NCBI RefSeq assembly: GCF_017356265.1
Contig: NZ_JAFNAW010000006.1
Coordinates: 1-64,000 of the forward strand
Direction of reading: 5' to 3'
Source of the DNA: Paracoccus fontiphilus
GTDB lineage: Bacteria; Pseudomonadota; Alphaproteobacteria; Rhodobacterales; Rhodobacteraceae
DNA length: 64,000 nucleotides
Part shown: positions 26,985 to 36,832 of the stretch, piece after piece
Numbering within the stretch: the stretch's first letter is position 1
Layout: each line of letters starts with the position of its first letter
Program-made: the position numbers and the translations under genes
Notes under the pieces: model-generated
Told to the model about the DNA's origin: nothing
Database searches by the model: none
Seen by the model: the letters and a program-made list of their open reading frames with translations, nothing else

Positions 26985-28406
26985 ATGAGCCGTTCCCCCT
27001 TCGATCCCTTTGCCACCCACCTGGACCGCGACCGCGCCCTTGCCATCCTGCGCGATGCCGTCGCGGGCGCCGACGACGGAGAGCTGTTCCTGGAACGGTC
27101 GGTGGGGGAATCGCTGGTCTTCGACGACGGGCGGCTGCGCAATTCCGGCTATACCGCCGAGCAGGGATTCGGCCTGCGCGCCGTTCGGGGCAAGGTCACG
27201 GGCTATGCCCACGGGACCGAGATCTCCGAACCCGCCCTGCGCCGAGCGGCCGAGACGGCGCGGCTGGCCGTGGGCCAAGGCGGCGGCATCCTGGCCCCCG
27301 CCCCGCCCATGCAGGTCCAGCCCATGTACATGGCCGCCGACCCCGCCGAGGGCATCCCCTTCGCCACCCGGATCGAGCTTCTGCGCCGGATCGACGACTA
27401 CGCCCGCTCGCGCGATCCCCGCGTGGTGCAGGTGACGGTGTCGCTGGCCTCCTCGCTGCAAGAGGTCGCGATCCTGCGGCCCGAGGGCGGGCTTGTCACC
27501 GACATCCGCCCGATGGCGCGGCTGAATGTCAGCGTCATCGTGGAAAACAACGACCGCCGTGAATCCGGCGGCCATGGCGGCGGCGGGCGCGTGTCCCTGG
27601 CCGGCCTGATGGACCCGGCCCACTGGCAGCCCGCCGTGGACGAGGCCCTGCGCATCGCGCTGGTCAACCTGCGGTCCGTTCCCGCGCCGGCAGGGGTGAT
27701 GGACGTGGTGCTTGGCCCCGGCTGGCCCGGCATCCTGCTGCACGAGGCGGTGGGTCACGGCCTGGAAGGCGACTTCAACCGCAAGAAGGCCTCGGCCTTC
27801 GCCGGTTTGATGGGCCAGCGGGTCGCGGCACCGGGCGTCACCGTGGTCGATGACGGAACCATTCCCGACCGCCGCGGCAGCATCGGCGTCGACGACGAGG
27901 GGATGCCCCCCGCCCGCAACGTCCTGATCGAGGACGGCATCCTGGTGGGCTACATGCAGGACCGCCAGAACGCGCGGCTGATGGGTGTCGAGCCGACCGG
28001 CAACGGGCGCCGCCAAAGCTTCTCCCATGCGCCGATGCCGCGGATGACCAACACCTACATGCCCGGCGGCGACGCCGATCCGGCGGCGATCCTGGCGGAC
28101 CTGAGGGACGGCATCTATGCCGTGGGTTTCGGCGGGGGCCAGGTGGACATCACCAACGGCAAGTTCGTCTTTTCCTGCACCGAGGCCTATCGCGTCAGGA
28201 ACGGCGTCGTCGGCGATCCGATTCGCGGCGCCACGCTGATCGGCGACGGCGCGACCGCGTTGCAGCACGTGCGCGCCATCGGCAACGACATGACGCTGGA
28301 CCCGGGCATCGGCAACTGCGGCAAGCAGGGTCAATGGGTGCCGGTCGGAGTCGGCCAGCCGACACTGCTGATCGGAGGCCTGACGGTGGGCGGCTCGGCC
28401 GCCTGA
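26985..28406 (+). CDS. tldD: TldD-family metalloprotease
   Basis: A 473-residue TldD, which with TldE/PmbA forms a protease that unfolds and cleaves peptides such as microcin precursors and the CcdA antitoxin. The zinc motif HEAVGH is at residues 253-258 in GILLHEAVGHGLEGDFNRK. DGRLRNSGYTAEQGFGLRAV and MTNTYMPGGDADP are further TldD signatures. ATG 26985 follows a weak ribosome site. It is divergent from ctaC. TldE is not in this window, so the partner must be elsewhere. Confidence 0.93.
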   Translation: MSRSPFDPFATHLDRDRALAILRDAVAGADDGELFLERSVGESLVFDDGRLRNSGYTAEQGFGLRAVRGKVTGYAHGTEISEPALRRAAETARLAVGQGGGILAPAPPMQVQPMYMAADPAEGIPFATRIELLRRIDDYARSRDPRVVQVTVSLASSLQEVAILRPEGGLVTDIRPMARLNVSVIVENNDRRESGGHGGGGRVSLAGLMDPAHWQPAVDEALRIALVNLRSVPAPAGVMDVVLGPGWPGILLHEAVGHGLEGDFNRKKASAFAGLMGQRVAAPGVTVVDDGTIPDRRGSIGVDDEGMPPARNVLIEDGILVGYMQDRQNARLMGVEPTGNGRRQSFSHAPMPRMTNTYMPGGDADPAAILADLRDGIYAVGFGGGQVDITNGKFVFSCTEAYRVRNGVVGDPIRGATLIGDGATALQHVRAIGNDMTLDPGIGNCGKQGQWVPVGVGQPTLLIGGLTVGGSAA

Positions 28407-28469
28407 GGGCGCTAACCAGTTGTTAATGCCTCGCCGGTAAGGATGATTCCCGGATGAGGCGGAGGCAGC

Positions 28470-29597
28470 ATGGATACCGGGCATCTTCCCTTTACACGAC
28501 CCAGCAACCCCACGACTGCTGGGGACGATGACCTGTCCGTTCTCCGTCTCATCCGCTCTCGCCGTGTCGGGCCGGCGACCTATCACCGGCTTGTGGCCGA
28601 ACACGGCAGCGCGCGGGCGGCACTGGATGCCCTGCCCGCCATCGCGGCGGCGGCGGGCATCAGCGATTACGAGGCCTGCCCCGAAGGCGTGGCGGCGGCG
28701 GAACTGGCGGCGGGCCGCAAGGTCGGCGCCCGGCTGGTCCGCTGCGATTCGCCGCTTTATCCCGCCGCGCTGCGCGACATCGACGGGGCGCCGCCGGTCC
28801 TGTGGGTGCGCGGCGATCCCGCCTGGCTGTCAAGGAACCCGGTCGCGGTGATCGGGGCGCGCAACGCATCCTCATTGGGCCTGCGCATGGCGCGCGGCAT
28901 GGCGGCGGGTCTGGGCGAGGCCGGGCATACGGTCGTCGCGGGCCTTGCGCGCGGCATCGACACGGCCGCCCACACCGCGGCCCTGCCCACGGGCACCGTC
29001 GCCGTGATGGCGGGGGGCGTCGACGTGATCTACCCCGCCGAAAACGTCATCCTGGCCGCGCAGATCGCCGAAAAGGGCGTGCTGGTGTCCGAGCAGCCGC
29101 CCGGGACCGAGCCACAGGCCCGTCATTTCCCGACCCGCAACCGCATCGTGTCGGGCCTGTCGCTGGCCGTCGTCGTGATCGAGGCCGCGCATCGGTCCGG
29201 CACGCTGATCACCGCCAAGAACGCGCTGGACCAGGGCCGCGAGGTGATGGCCGTGCCGGGCCACCCCATGGATGCCCGGGCCTCGGGCTGCAACCAGTTG
29301 ATCCGCGACGGCGCGCTGCTGGTGCGCAATTCGGCCGATGTCTGCGCGGCGCTGGGCCGCGAGGCGGAGCCTGCCGGCATGGAGACGGCGCCCGCGCCCG
29401 CCCCGCACCCCGAGCCCGCCGAGCCGGGGCAGATCGAGGCGAAGATCCTGTCGCGCCTCGGCCCCTCGCCTTCGGACGAAAACGACGTGATCCGCGACCT
29501 GGGCCTGCCTGCCGCCGCAGCCAGCGCGGCGATCCTGTCGCTGGAACTGCAGGGCCGGCTGCTGCGCGTGCCGGGCGGCCGGCTGGCGCTTGGCTGA
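28470..29597 (+). CDS. dprA: DNA-processing protein DprA
   Basis: Loads RecA on incoming single-stranded DNA during natural transformation and is widespread outside competent species. The 375-residue protein has an N-terminal SAM-like domain, the Rossmann core with VAVIGARNASSLGLRMARGMA, VVAGLARGIDTAAH and FPTRNRIVSGLS, and a C-terminal winged-helix domain from about 310 (ILSRLGPSPSDENDVIRDLGLPA) joined by a Pro/Glu linker. GGAGG precedes ATG 28470. topA follows; a promoter-like site between them suggests separate transcription too. Confidence 0.94.
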   Translation: MDTGHLPFTRPSNPTTAGDDDLSVLRLIRSRRVGPATYHRLVAEHGSARAALDALPAIAAAAGISDYEACPEGVAAAELAAGRKVGARLVRCDSPLYPAALRDIDGAPPVLWVRGDPAWLSRNPVAVIGARNASSLGLRMARGMAAGLGEAGHTVVAGLARGIDTAAHTAALPTGTVAVMAGGVDVIYPAENVILAAQIAEKGVLVSEQPPGTEPQARHFPTRNRIVSGLSLAVVVIEAAHRSGTLITAKNALDQGREVMAVPGHPMDARASGCNQLIRDGALLVRNSADVCAALGREAEPAGMETAPAPAPHPEPAEPGQIEAKILSRLGPSPSDENDVIRDLGLPAAAASAAILSLELQGRLLRVPGGRLALG

Positions 29598-29630
29598 CGG
29601 CAGGCGCGGGCACCGGATGATTTCCCCCGG

Positions 29631-29659
29631 TTGACACTGGCAGGCCCCCGACCCATGTT
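29631..29659 (+). promoter_or_regulatory. Probable promoter for topA
   Basis: A consensus -35 TTGACA (29631-29636) and CATGTT (29654-29659) are 17 bases apart, in the dprA-topA gap, 37 bases before the topA ATG. Confidence 0.45.
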
Positions 29660-29695
29660 CCCGGCCCATCGCAAAGGTGCGCCTCGAGGTTTGAA

Positions 29696-32371
29696 ATGCC
29701 AGTCGTCGTCGTCGAATCCCCGGCCAAGGCCAAGACCATCGAGAAGTACCTCGGCGGCGACTATCGCGTGCTGGCATCCTTTGGCCATGTCCGCGACCTG
29801 CCCCCCAAGGACGGCAGCGTCGATCCCGACGCCGACTTCGCCATGAAATGGGAGGTCGCGGCCGACAGCCGCAAGCACCTCAAGGCCATCAAGGATGCGC
29901 TGAAGGACGACCAGAACCTGATCCTGGCCACCGACCCCGACCGCGAGGGCGAGGCGATCTCCTGGCATCTGCTGGAAGCCCTGTCCCCGGCCCTGAAGAA
30001 GGGTGCGGCCGTCAACCGCGTCACCTTCAACGCCATCACCAAGACCGCCGTGACCGAGGCCATGGCGAACCCCCGCCAGATCGACCAGCCGCTGGTCGAT
30101 GCCTATCTGGCCCGGCGCGCGCTGGATTATCTTGTCGGCTTCAACCTTTCGCCGGTCCTGTGGCGCAAGCTGCCGGGCGCCAAGTCGGCGGGCCGGGTGC
30201 AGTCCGTCTGCCTGCGCCTGATCGTGGACCGGGAAATGGAGATCGAGGCCTTCAAGGCCCGCGAATACTGGTCGGTCCATGCCCGCCTGGCAACGCCGGG
30301 CGGCGCAGAATACGACGCGACCCTGGTCTCGCTGGCCGGGTCCAAGCTGGACCGCTTCGACCTGCCGACGGCGGAAAAGGCTGCCATGGCAGTCAGCGCG
30401 GTGGCCAGCCGCGACCTGCGCGTGACCTCGGTCGCCGCCAAGCCCGCGACCCGCAATCCCTGGCCCCCCTTCATGACCTCGACCCTGCAACAAGAGGCGT
30501 CGCGCAAGCTGGGCATGGGCGCCAAGGCCTGCATGTCGGCGGCGCAGCGCCTGTATGAGGCCGGGCTGATCACCTACATGCGGACCGACGGCATCGACAT
30601 GGCGCCCGAGGCGGTCCATGCCGCGCGCGATGCGATCAAGGCCAAGTTCGGCGACAAGTACGTCCCCTCCAGCCCGCGGATGTACAAGAACAAGGCCAAG
30701 AACGCGCAGGAAGCCCACGAATGTATCCGCCCCACCGACATGATGCTGTCGCCCGACCGGCTGAAGGTCACGGCGGACGATCAGCGCAAGCTCTATGACC
30801 TGATCTGGAAGCGCACCATTGCCAGCCAGATGGAAGCCGCCCGAATGGAGCGCACCACGGTCGAGATCGCCAGCCCCGACAACCAGGTGGGCCTGCGCGC
30901 GACCGGCCAGGTGATCCTGTTCGACGGCTTCCTGCGCGTCTATGACCAGGGCCGCGACGACGACGACGGAGAGGACGGCGCCCGCCTGCCCGCCATCCAG
31001 CAGGGCGAAGCCGCGAAACTGGTCGGCCGCGCCTTCGAGGCCGAGTTCGCCAAAGCGCGCGAAAAGGACGACCCGGTCCCGTCAGCCCCCTCGGGCCAGC
31101 GCGCCGCGCCGGGCCTCTTGCTGAACGACAGCGCCGCCGTGGCCGCGCGCCAGCATTTCACGCAGCCGCCCCCGCGCTATACCGAGGCCACATTGGTCAA
31201 GCGGATGGAGGAACTGGGCATCGGGCGTCCGTCCACCTATGCCAGCATCGTCACCACGATCCAGGACCGCGAATACGTCCGCAAGGACAAGAACCGCCTG
31301 ATCCCCGAAGACAAGGGCCGCCTGGTCACGATCTTCCTGACCAAGTATTTCCCGCGCTATGTCAGCTATGACTTCACGGCGGATCTGGAAAACGAGCTGG
31401 ACGAGATCAGCGCGGGCGACCTGGTCTGGCGCGAGGTTCTGGCGCGGTTCTGGAAGGATTTTTCACGGGCGCTTGAAGGCACGTCCGAACTGCGCATCAC
31501 CGAGGTTCTGGACGCCATCGACGACGCGCTTGCCCCGCATCTGTATCCGCCGCGCGCCGATGGAGGCGACCCGCGCGAATGCCCGCTATGCGGCAAGGGG
31601 CGGCTGAACCTCAAGACCGCGCGGTCGGGCGGGGCCTTCATCGGCTGCACGAACTATCCCGAATGCCGCTATACGCGCCCGATCTCCGCGCCGGATGGCG
31701 AGGAAGCCGTGGGCGACCGCATCCTGGGCGAGGACAACGGCGATCCGATCAGCCTCAAGACCGGGCGCTTCGGCCCCTATGTCCAGCGGGGCGAGGCGAC
31801 CGAGGACAACCCCAAGCCGCCCCGGTCGTCCATCCCGAAGGGCTGGAACCCGGCCACGCTGGATCTGGAAAAGGCGGTGCAGCTTCTGTCGCTGCCCCGC
31901 CCGGTGGGCAACCACCCTGAGGACGGCGAACTGATCGAGGCGGGGCTCGGCCGCTTCGGTCCTTATGTGAAGCATGGGTCGAAATACGCGAACCTGCCCG
32001 ACGTGGACGAGGTCTTCACCATCGGCATGAACCGCGCGGTCGAGGTCCTTGCCGCCAAGCAGACGCGTGGCCGGGCTGCGGCTGCGGCCCCCCTGCGCGA
32101 GATGGGGGACCACCCGGACGGCGGTGCGATCCAGGTGATGAACGGCCGCTATGGTCCTTATGTCAAATGGGAAAAGGTCAACGCCACCCTGCCCCGCGAT
32201 GTCGCGCCCGAGGATCTGACCGTCGAGCAGGCGTTGGAGCTGATCGCTGCCAAGGCGGGAAAGTCGCCAGCCAGGAAGAAGGCCGCGCCCAAGGCCAAGG
32301 CTGCGAAAAAGCCCGCAGCCAAGAAGCCTGCACCGAAGAAAGCCGCGCCAAAGGCGGCGGGCAAGGCGTGA
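29696..32371 (+). CDS. topA: DNA topoisomerase I
   Basis: Relaxes negative supercoils by single-strand passage. The 891-residue type IA enzyme has the TOPRIM acidic motif DPDREGEAI near 81-89, the active-site Tyr in LITYMRTDGID near residue 294, and RPSTYASIVTTIQ. One four-cysteine zinc ribbon (CPLCG...CTNYPEC) is visible near 625-655, followed by repeated KxGRFGPYV segments. The last ~35 residues are a Lys/Ala/Pro tail that looks like a non-specific DNA clamp. It is convergent with a LuxR-type regulator. Confidence 0.97.
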   Translation: MPVVVVESPAKAKTIEKYLGGDYRVLASFGHVRDLPPKDGSVDPDADFAMKWEVAADSRKHLKAIKDALKDDQNLILATDPDREGEAISWHLLEALSPALKKGAAVNRVTFNAITKTAVTEAMANPRQIDQPLVDAYLARRALDYLVGFNLSPVLWRKLPGAKSAGRVQSVCLRLIVDREMEIEAFKAREYWSVHARLATPGGAEYDATLVSLAGSKLDRFDLPTAEKAAMAVSAVASRDLRVTSVAAKPATRNPWPPFMTSTLQQEASRKLGMGAKACMSAAQRLYEAGLITYMRTDGIDMAPEAVHAARDAIKAKFGDKYVPSSPRMYKNKAKNAQEAHECIRPTDMMLSPDRLKVTADDQRKLYDLIWKRTIASQMEAARMERTTVEIASPDNQVGLRATGQVILFDGFLRVYDQGRDDDDGEDGARLPAIQQGEAAKLVGRAFEAEFAKAREKDDPVPSAPSGQRAAPGLLLNDSAAVAARQHFTQPPPRYTEATLVKRMEELGIGRPSTYASIVTTIQDREYVRKDKNRLIPEDKGRLVTIFLTKYFPRYVSYDFTADLENELDEISAGDLVWREVLARFWKDFSRALEGTSELRITEVLDAIDDALAPHLYPPRADGGDPRECPLCGKGRLNLKTARSGGAFIGCTNYPECRYTRPISAPDGEEAVGDRILGEDNGDPISLKTGRFGPYVQRGEATEDNPKPPRSSIPKGWNPATLDLEKAVQLLSLPRPVGNHPEDGELIEAGLGRFGPYVKHGSKYANLPDVDEVFTIGMNRAVEVLAAKQTRGRAAAAAPLREMGDHPDGGAIQVMNGRYGPYVKWEKVNATLPRDVAPEDLTVEQALELIAAKAGKSPARKKAAPKAKAAKKPAAKKPAPKKAAPKAAGKA

Positions 32372-32375
32372 TCCT

Positions 32376-32400
32376 CGGGGCGGCGCGATCCGCCGCCCCG
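32376..32400. terminator. Hairpin between convergent topA and the PAS-LuxR gene
   Basis: A perfect 10-bp inverted repeat (CGGGGCGGCG at 32376-32385 with CGCCGCCCCG at 32391-32400) with loop CGATC begins 5 bases past the topA stop. There is no T-run. Confidence 0.5.
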
Positions 32401-32419
32401 GCAGTCCGCGATCCCAGGT

Positions 32420-33004
32420 TCATGCGCCGCCCGCGCCTGCATCCAGCAGCCGTCCCACCAGTTCCGAACTGTTGCGCACGCCCATCTTGCGGATCATGTT
32501 GGCACGATGCACCTCGACCGTGCGGTGCGAACAGGCCAGCGACTTGGCGATCTCCTTGCTGGTGAACCCGTTGACCAGATAGCGCGCGATGCGCTTTTCC
32601 GTGGGCGTCAGCGGGCCGCCGCCCGCGACGGGGGCATCCAGGGGCCGATAGGTCCAGACCGCGAGGCGGTGCGGGTCGTCCTGGCCCAGGGTCCGGCCCC
32701 TGCCCTCCATCCAGACGATCTGTTCGTTCTTGCGCCGCATGAAGCGCTCGTCCTGGTAGAACGGGTTTTCCTGCATGGCCCTGCGCGCGCGTTCGCCCAC
32801 CAGCCGGAAGTCGGTCTGGCCGGGATAAAGGACGCGCATGGATTGGCCCTCCAGCTCCGCTGGCGACCAGCCGAACACCGTTTCCACCATCAGGCTGGCC
32901 CGGACGATCACCCGGTCGGCCAGGATCAGGGTGGCATCGGGGGCGTTCCGAAAGCCGAGGGAGTCGTAGTCCCGCGTCAGGGCGTGGGTTCGAGGCTGGG
33001 GCAT
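32420..33004 (-). CDS. PAS domain LuxR-type transcriptional regulator
   Basis: A 194-residue regulator: a PAS-like sensor domain (about 15-120, DATLILADRVIVRASLMVETVFGW then MRVLYPGQTDF) and a C-terminal LuxR/NarL helix-turn-helix at about 130-185 (LTPTEKRIARYLVNGFTSKEIAKSLACSHRTVEVH). It has no receiver or acyl-homoserine-lactone domain. I favour ATG 33004 (MPQPRTHAL); in-frame ATGs at 33028 and 33094 would lengthen it. It is divergent from scoA, so control of the CoA-transferase genes is likely but unproven. The signal is unknown. Confidence 0.82.
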   Translation of the reverse strand: MPQPRTHALTRDYDSLGFRNAPDATLILADRVIVRASLMVETVFGWSPAELEGQSMRVLYPGQTDFRLVGERARRAMQENPFYQDERFMRRKNEQIVWMEGRGRTLGQDDPHRLAVWTYRPLDAPVAGGGPLTPTEKRIARYLVNGFTSKEIAKSLACSHRTVEVHRANMIRKMGVRNSSELVGRLLDAGAGGA

Positions 33005-33026
33005 GGTCGCACCGCTACTTAGTCTC

Positions 33027-33071
33027 ATACGTATTTTTACGGATAGAGCATTCCTGTCCCATGCGACAGGA
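33027..33071. promoter_or_regulatory. Possible operators between the PAS-LuxR gene and scoA
   Basis: Two dyads lie in this 134-base divergent gap: ATACGTAT (33027-33034) and TCCTGTC-N6-GACAGGA (33052-33071, 7-bp arms). LuxR-type proteins bind such palindromes, so these are candidate sites. Confidence 0.35.
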
Positions 33072-33138
33072 TTTCCCATGACACGGCGGCGCAAACATTC
33101 GGGACCGTCCGGGCCATCAATTCCATCGGGGCGGATGA

Positions 33139-33851
33139 ATGACAGGATCGAAAAAGGTTTACGCCGACGCGGATGCAGCGCTTGAGGGACTTCTGCATGA
33201 CGGGATGCTGATCGCGGCGGGGGGGTTCGGCCTGTGCGGCATCCCCGAACTGCTAATCGATGCGTTGGTGAAAAGCGGGGTCAAGGACTTGACCATCGCG
33301 TCCAACAACTGCGGGGTCGATGGCTTCGGTCTGGGCAAGCTGCTGGACACGCGCCAGATCCGGAAGATGATCTCCTCCTACGTGGGCGAAAACGCCGAGT
33401 TCATGCGCCAGTATCTCTCGGGCGAGCTGGAGCTGGAGTTCAACCCCCAGGGCACGCTGGCCGAGCGGATGCGGGCGGGCGGCTGCGGCATTCCGGGCTT
33501 CTACACCAAGACCGGCGTGGGCACCGTCATCGCCGAGGGCAAGGAGGTCAAGACCTTCGACGGTCAGGACTATATCCTGGAACGCGGCATCGTGGCGGAC
33601 CTCTCGATCGTCAAGGCCTGGAAGGCCGACGACACCGGCAACCTGGTGTTCCGCAAGACCGCCCGCAACTTCAACCCGCCCGCCGCGATGTGCGGCAAGG
33701 TCTGCGTGGCCGAGGTCGAGGAGATTGTGCCGCGCGGGTCTCTGGACCCCGACATGATCCACCTGCCCGGCATCTATGTCCACCGGATCGTGCAGGGACA
33801 GCACGAGAAGCGCATCGAACAGCGCACGGTTCGCAAGAGGGAGACCGCCTG

Positions 33852-33852
<1 letters not shown>
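33139..33852 (+). CDS. scoA: 3-oxoacid CoA-transferase subunit A
   Basis: Alpha subunit of a succinyl-CoA:3-ketoacid (or acetoacetate) CoA-transferase that activates acetoacetate. The 237-residue protein has [18 protein letters not shown], the glycine-rich CoA-binding segment, plus [25 protein letters not shown], the subunit A signature. It is followed by its B partner with a 1-base overlap (TGATG). The genomic context (ccr/ecm elsewhere in the window) fits a cell that handles acetoacetyl-CoA or polyhydroxybutyrate, but the precise acyl donor is not shown. Confidence 0.93.
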
Positions 33853-34478
<626 letters not shown>

Positions 34479-34504
34479 CGCGTTCCGCATGGTGAGATGT
34501 CGGC

Positions 34505-34571
34505 GGGGGGCCTTGCCCCCCGTCGCCGTTTCGGCGACTCCCCCCAGGATATTTGAGCCAACGTGAAAGGC
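34505..34571 (+). repeat. Dispersed GGATATTT element, copy C
   Basis: Two hairpins in a row (CGGGGGG/CCCCCCG at 34505-34511 and 34517-34523; GTCGCC/GGCGAC at 34523-34528 and 34534-34539) are followed by CCCCCCAGGATATTTGAGCC and AACGTGAAAGG. It sits right after scoB and before the gene at 34578. Confidence 0.7.
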
Positions 34572-34577
34572 CCCTGC

Positions 34578-35153
34578 ATGACGCCGGATCGGATCACCGC
34601 ATTGTTCACCCGCGCCGACGGGACGTTCCTGTGCGCCCGCTGGGGACGCCCGGTGGCGCCGGTCATCTTCGGCCTGGCCGATGAAAGCCTGGACATCTTT
34701 CGCGGCGCGATCCGGGCGGGCTTTGCCCATGCGGGCCATCCCCTGGCCGAGACCGACCCGGAGATGGGCGCGAACCTGATGCTGTTCTTCGTCCGCGACT
34801 GGTCGGATCTGGCGGATATCCCCGACCTCGACCGGCTGACGGATGCGCCGGGCCTGGGCGAGCGGCTGGAACGGTCCGGCGCCGATCAATACCGCATGTT
34901 CCGCTTTGACGCCGATGGCGGCATCCGCGCCTGCTTGGGTTTCCTGCGGATGGGAGGTGCATTGGCCGACAGCCACCCCGCGCAACTGGCCGAGGCGCTG
35001 TTCATGCGCTGCGCCCTGACCTTCGCGCAGGACATTGCGCCCTCGGCCGCGATGGCGGCGCTGATCCGCGCGGCCTATGACCCCGTCCTGCCGGTCGCGG
35101 CGACGGACCCCGCCCATGCCCTGCGGCTGGCGGCACGGATGAGGGCCGCCTGA
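34578..35153 (+). CDS. Conserved hypothetical protein coupled to ybgC (191 aa)
   Basis: I recognise no named domain. The 191-residue protein starts MTPDRITALFTRADGTFLCARWGRPVAPV and contains FGLADESLDIFRGAIRAGFAHAGH and NLMLFFVRDWSDL; it looks soluble and alpha/beta. The ATG at 34578 is used here; a GTG at 34563 is in frame. Its stop overlaps the ybgC start (TGATG), so it is translationally linked to the tol-pal cluster, which is the only hint at function. Confidence 0.75.
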   Translation: MTPDRITALFTRADGTFLCARWGRPVAPVIFGLADESLDIFRGAIRAGFAHAGHPLAETDPEMGANLMLFFVRDWSDLADIPDLDRLTDAPGLGERLERSGADQYRMFRFDADGGIRACLGFLRMGGALADSHPAQLAEALFMRCALTFAQDIAPSAAMAALIRAAYDPVLPVAATDPAHALRLAARMRAA

Positions 35154-35563
35154 TGCATTCGCTGCCCATCCGCGTTTATTACGAAGACACCGATCTGGCC
35201 GGGATCGTGTATTACGCGAACTACCTGAAATTCATCGAGCGCGGCAGGTCCGAATGGCTGCGCGCGCTGGGCATCGACCAGGCGCGGCTCAAGGCCGACA
35301 GCGGCCATGTCTTTGCCGTCCGCCGGATCGAGGCCGACTACCTGCGCCCCGCGCGATTCGACGACCTGCTGTCGGTCGAGACAAGCCTGGCGCACCTGAC
35401 CGCCGCGCGGATCGTCGTGGACCAGACCGTCCGTCGCGACGGCGTTTCCTTGTTCACCGCAGCCGTGACGCTGGCCTGCCTGGACGGCGCGGGGCGTCCG
35501 GTGCGGCTGCCTCGTGCCTTGACCGATGTTCTGGAGACGCATTCGGATATTGCTGAAAAGTGA
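35153..35563 (+). CDS. ybgC: Tol-Pal system-associated acyl-CoA thioesterase
   Basis: A 136-residue hotdog-fold thioesterase that heads tol-pal clusters; in E. coli it acts on acyl-CoA or acyl-ACP and is linked to phospholipid metabolism. RVYYEDTDLAGIVYYANYLKFIERGRSEWLR is the signature, with catalytic Asp14 by alignment. FAVRRIEADYLRPARFDDLL follows as expected. It starts inside the stop of the gene before it and is followed by tolQ after a 115-base gap. Confidence 0.95.
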   Translation: MHSLPIRVYYEDTDLAGIVYYANYLKFIERGRSEWLRALGIDQARLKADSGHVFAVRRIEADYLRPARFDDLLSVETSLAHLTAARIVVDQTVRRDGVSLFTAAVTLACLDGAGRPVRLPRALTDVLETHSDIAEK

Positions 35564-35678
35564 CGGCATTGTGTTGCGGCAAGGGGCTGCAACCTTTGCT
35601 AGGAAGGCGCTAGAAGGCCCGCAAACCGACCGCGAACCGGTCAGGTCCGTGATGGATCACGACGAAAAGGCAGTGACG

Positions 35679-36371
<693 letters not shown>

Positions 36372-36372
36372 G

Positions 36373-36828
36373 ATGTCCGCCGCTGTCGTCAAGCGGGTCA
36401 GCCGCAAGGGCCGGGGCAGGCGCCGCAACGCGCCGATGTCGGAAATCAACGTGACGCCCTTCGTGGACGTGATGCTGGTCCTGCTGGTGATCTTCATGGT
36501 GGCCGCGCCCCTGATGACGGCGGGCGTGCCCCTGAACCTGCCTCAGACCGCCGCCACCGCCGTGCCCACCGAACCCGAGGAGCCGCTGGTCATCTCGATC
36601 CCCGCCGATGGCGACGTGACGCTGATGGACGCGCCGGTGGCGCCCGACCAGATCGTGACCCGCCTGCGCGAGATCCTGGCCCAGCGGGAAAGCCAGCGGG
36701 TGTTCCTGCGCGCCGACGGTGCGATCCCCTATGCCCGCGTGGTGCAGGTAATGGGTGCGCTGAACGCGGCCGGCCTGTCCGACATCGTGCTGGTGACGGA
36801 TACCGGCGGCCCGAGGATGGACGGCTGA
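36373..36828 (+). CDS. tolR: Tol-Pal system protein TolR
   Basis: ExbD-type partner of TolQ. A basic cytoplasmic N-terminus is followed by the single membrane helix NVTPFVDVMLVLLVIFMV at 26-43, where the Asp is the proton-carrying residue, and a periplasmic domain that binds peptidoglycan. The 151-residue length is typical. It starts within 2 bases of tolQ's stop and is followed by tolA after 4 bases. Confidence 0.96.
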   Translation: MSAAVVKRVSRKGRGRRRNAPMSEINVTPFVDVMLVLLVIFMVAAPLMTAGVPLNLPQTAATAVPTEPEEPLVISIPADGDVTLMDAPVAPDQIVTRLREILAQRESQRVFLRADGAIPYARVVQVMGALNAAGLSDIVLVTDTGGPRMDG

Positions 36829-36832
36829 CGCC

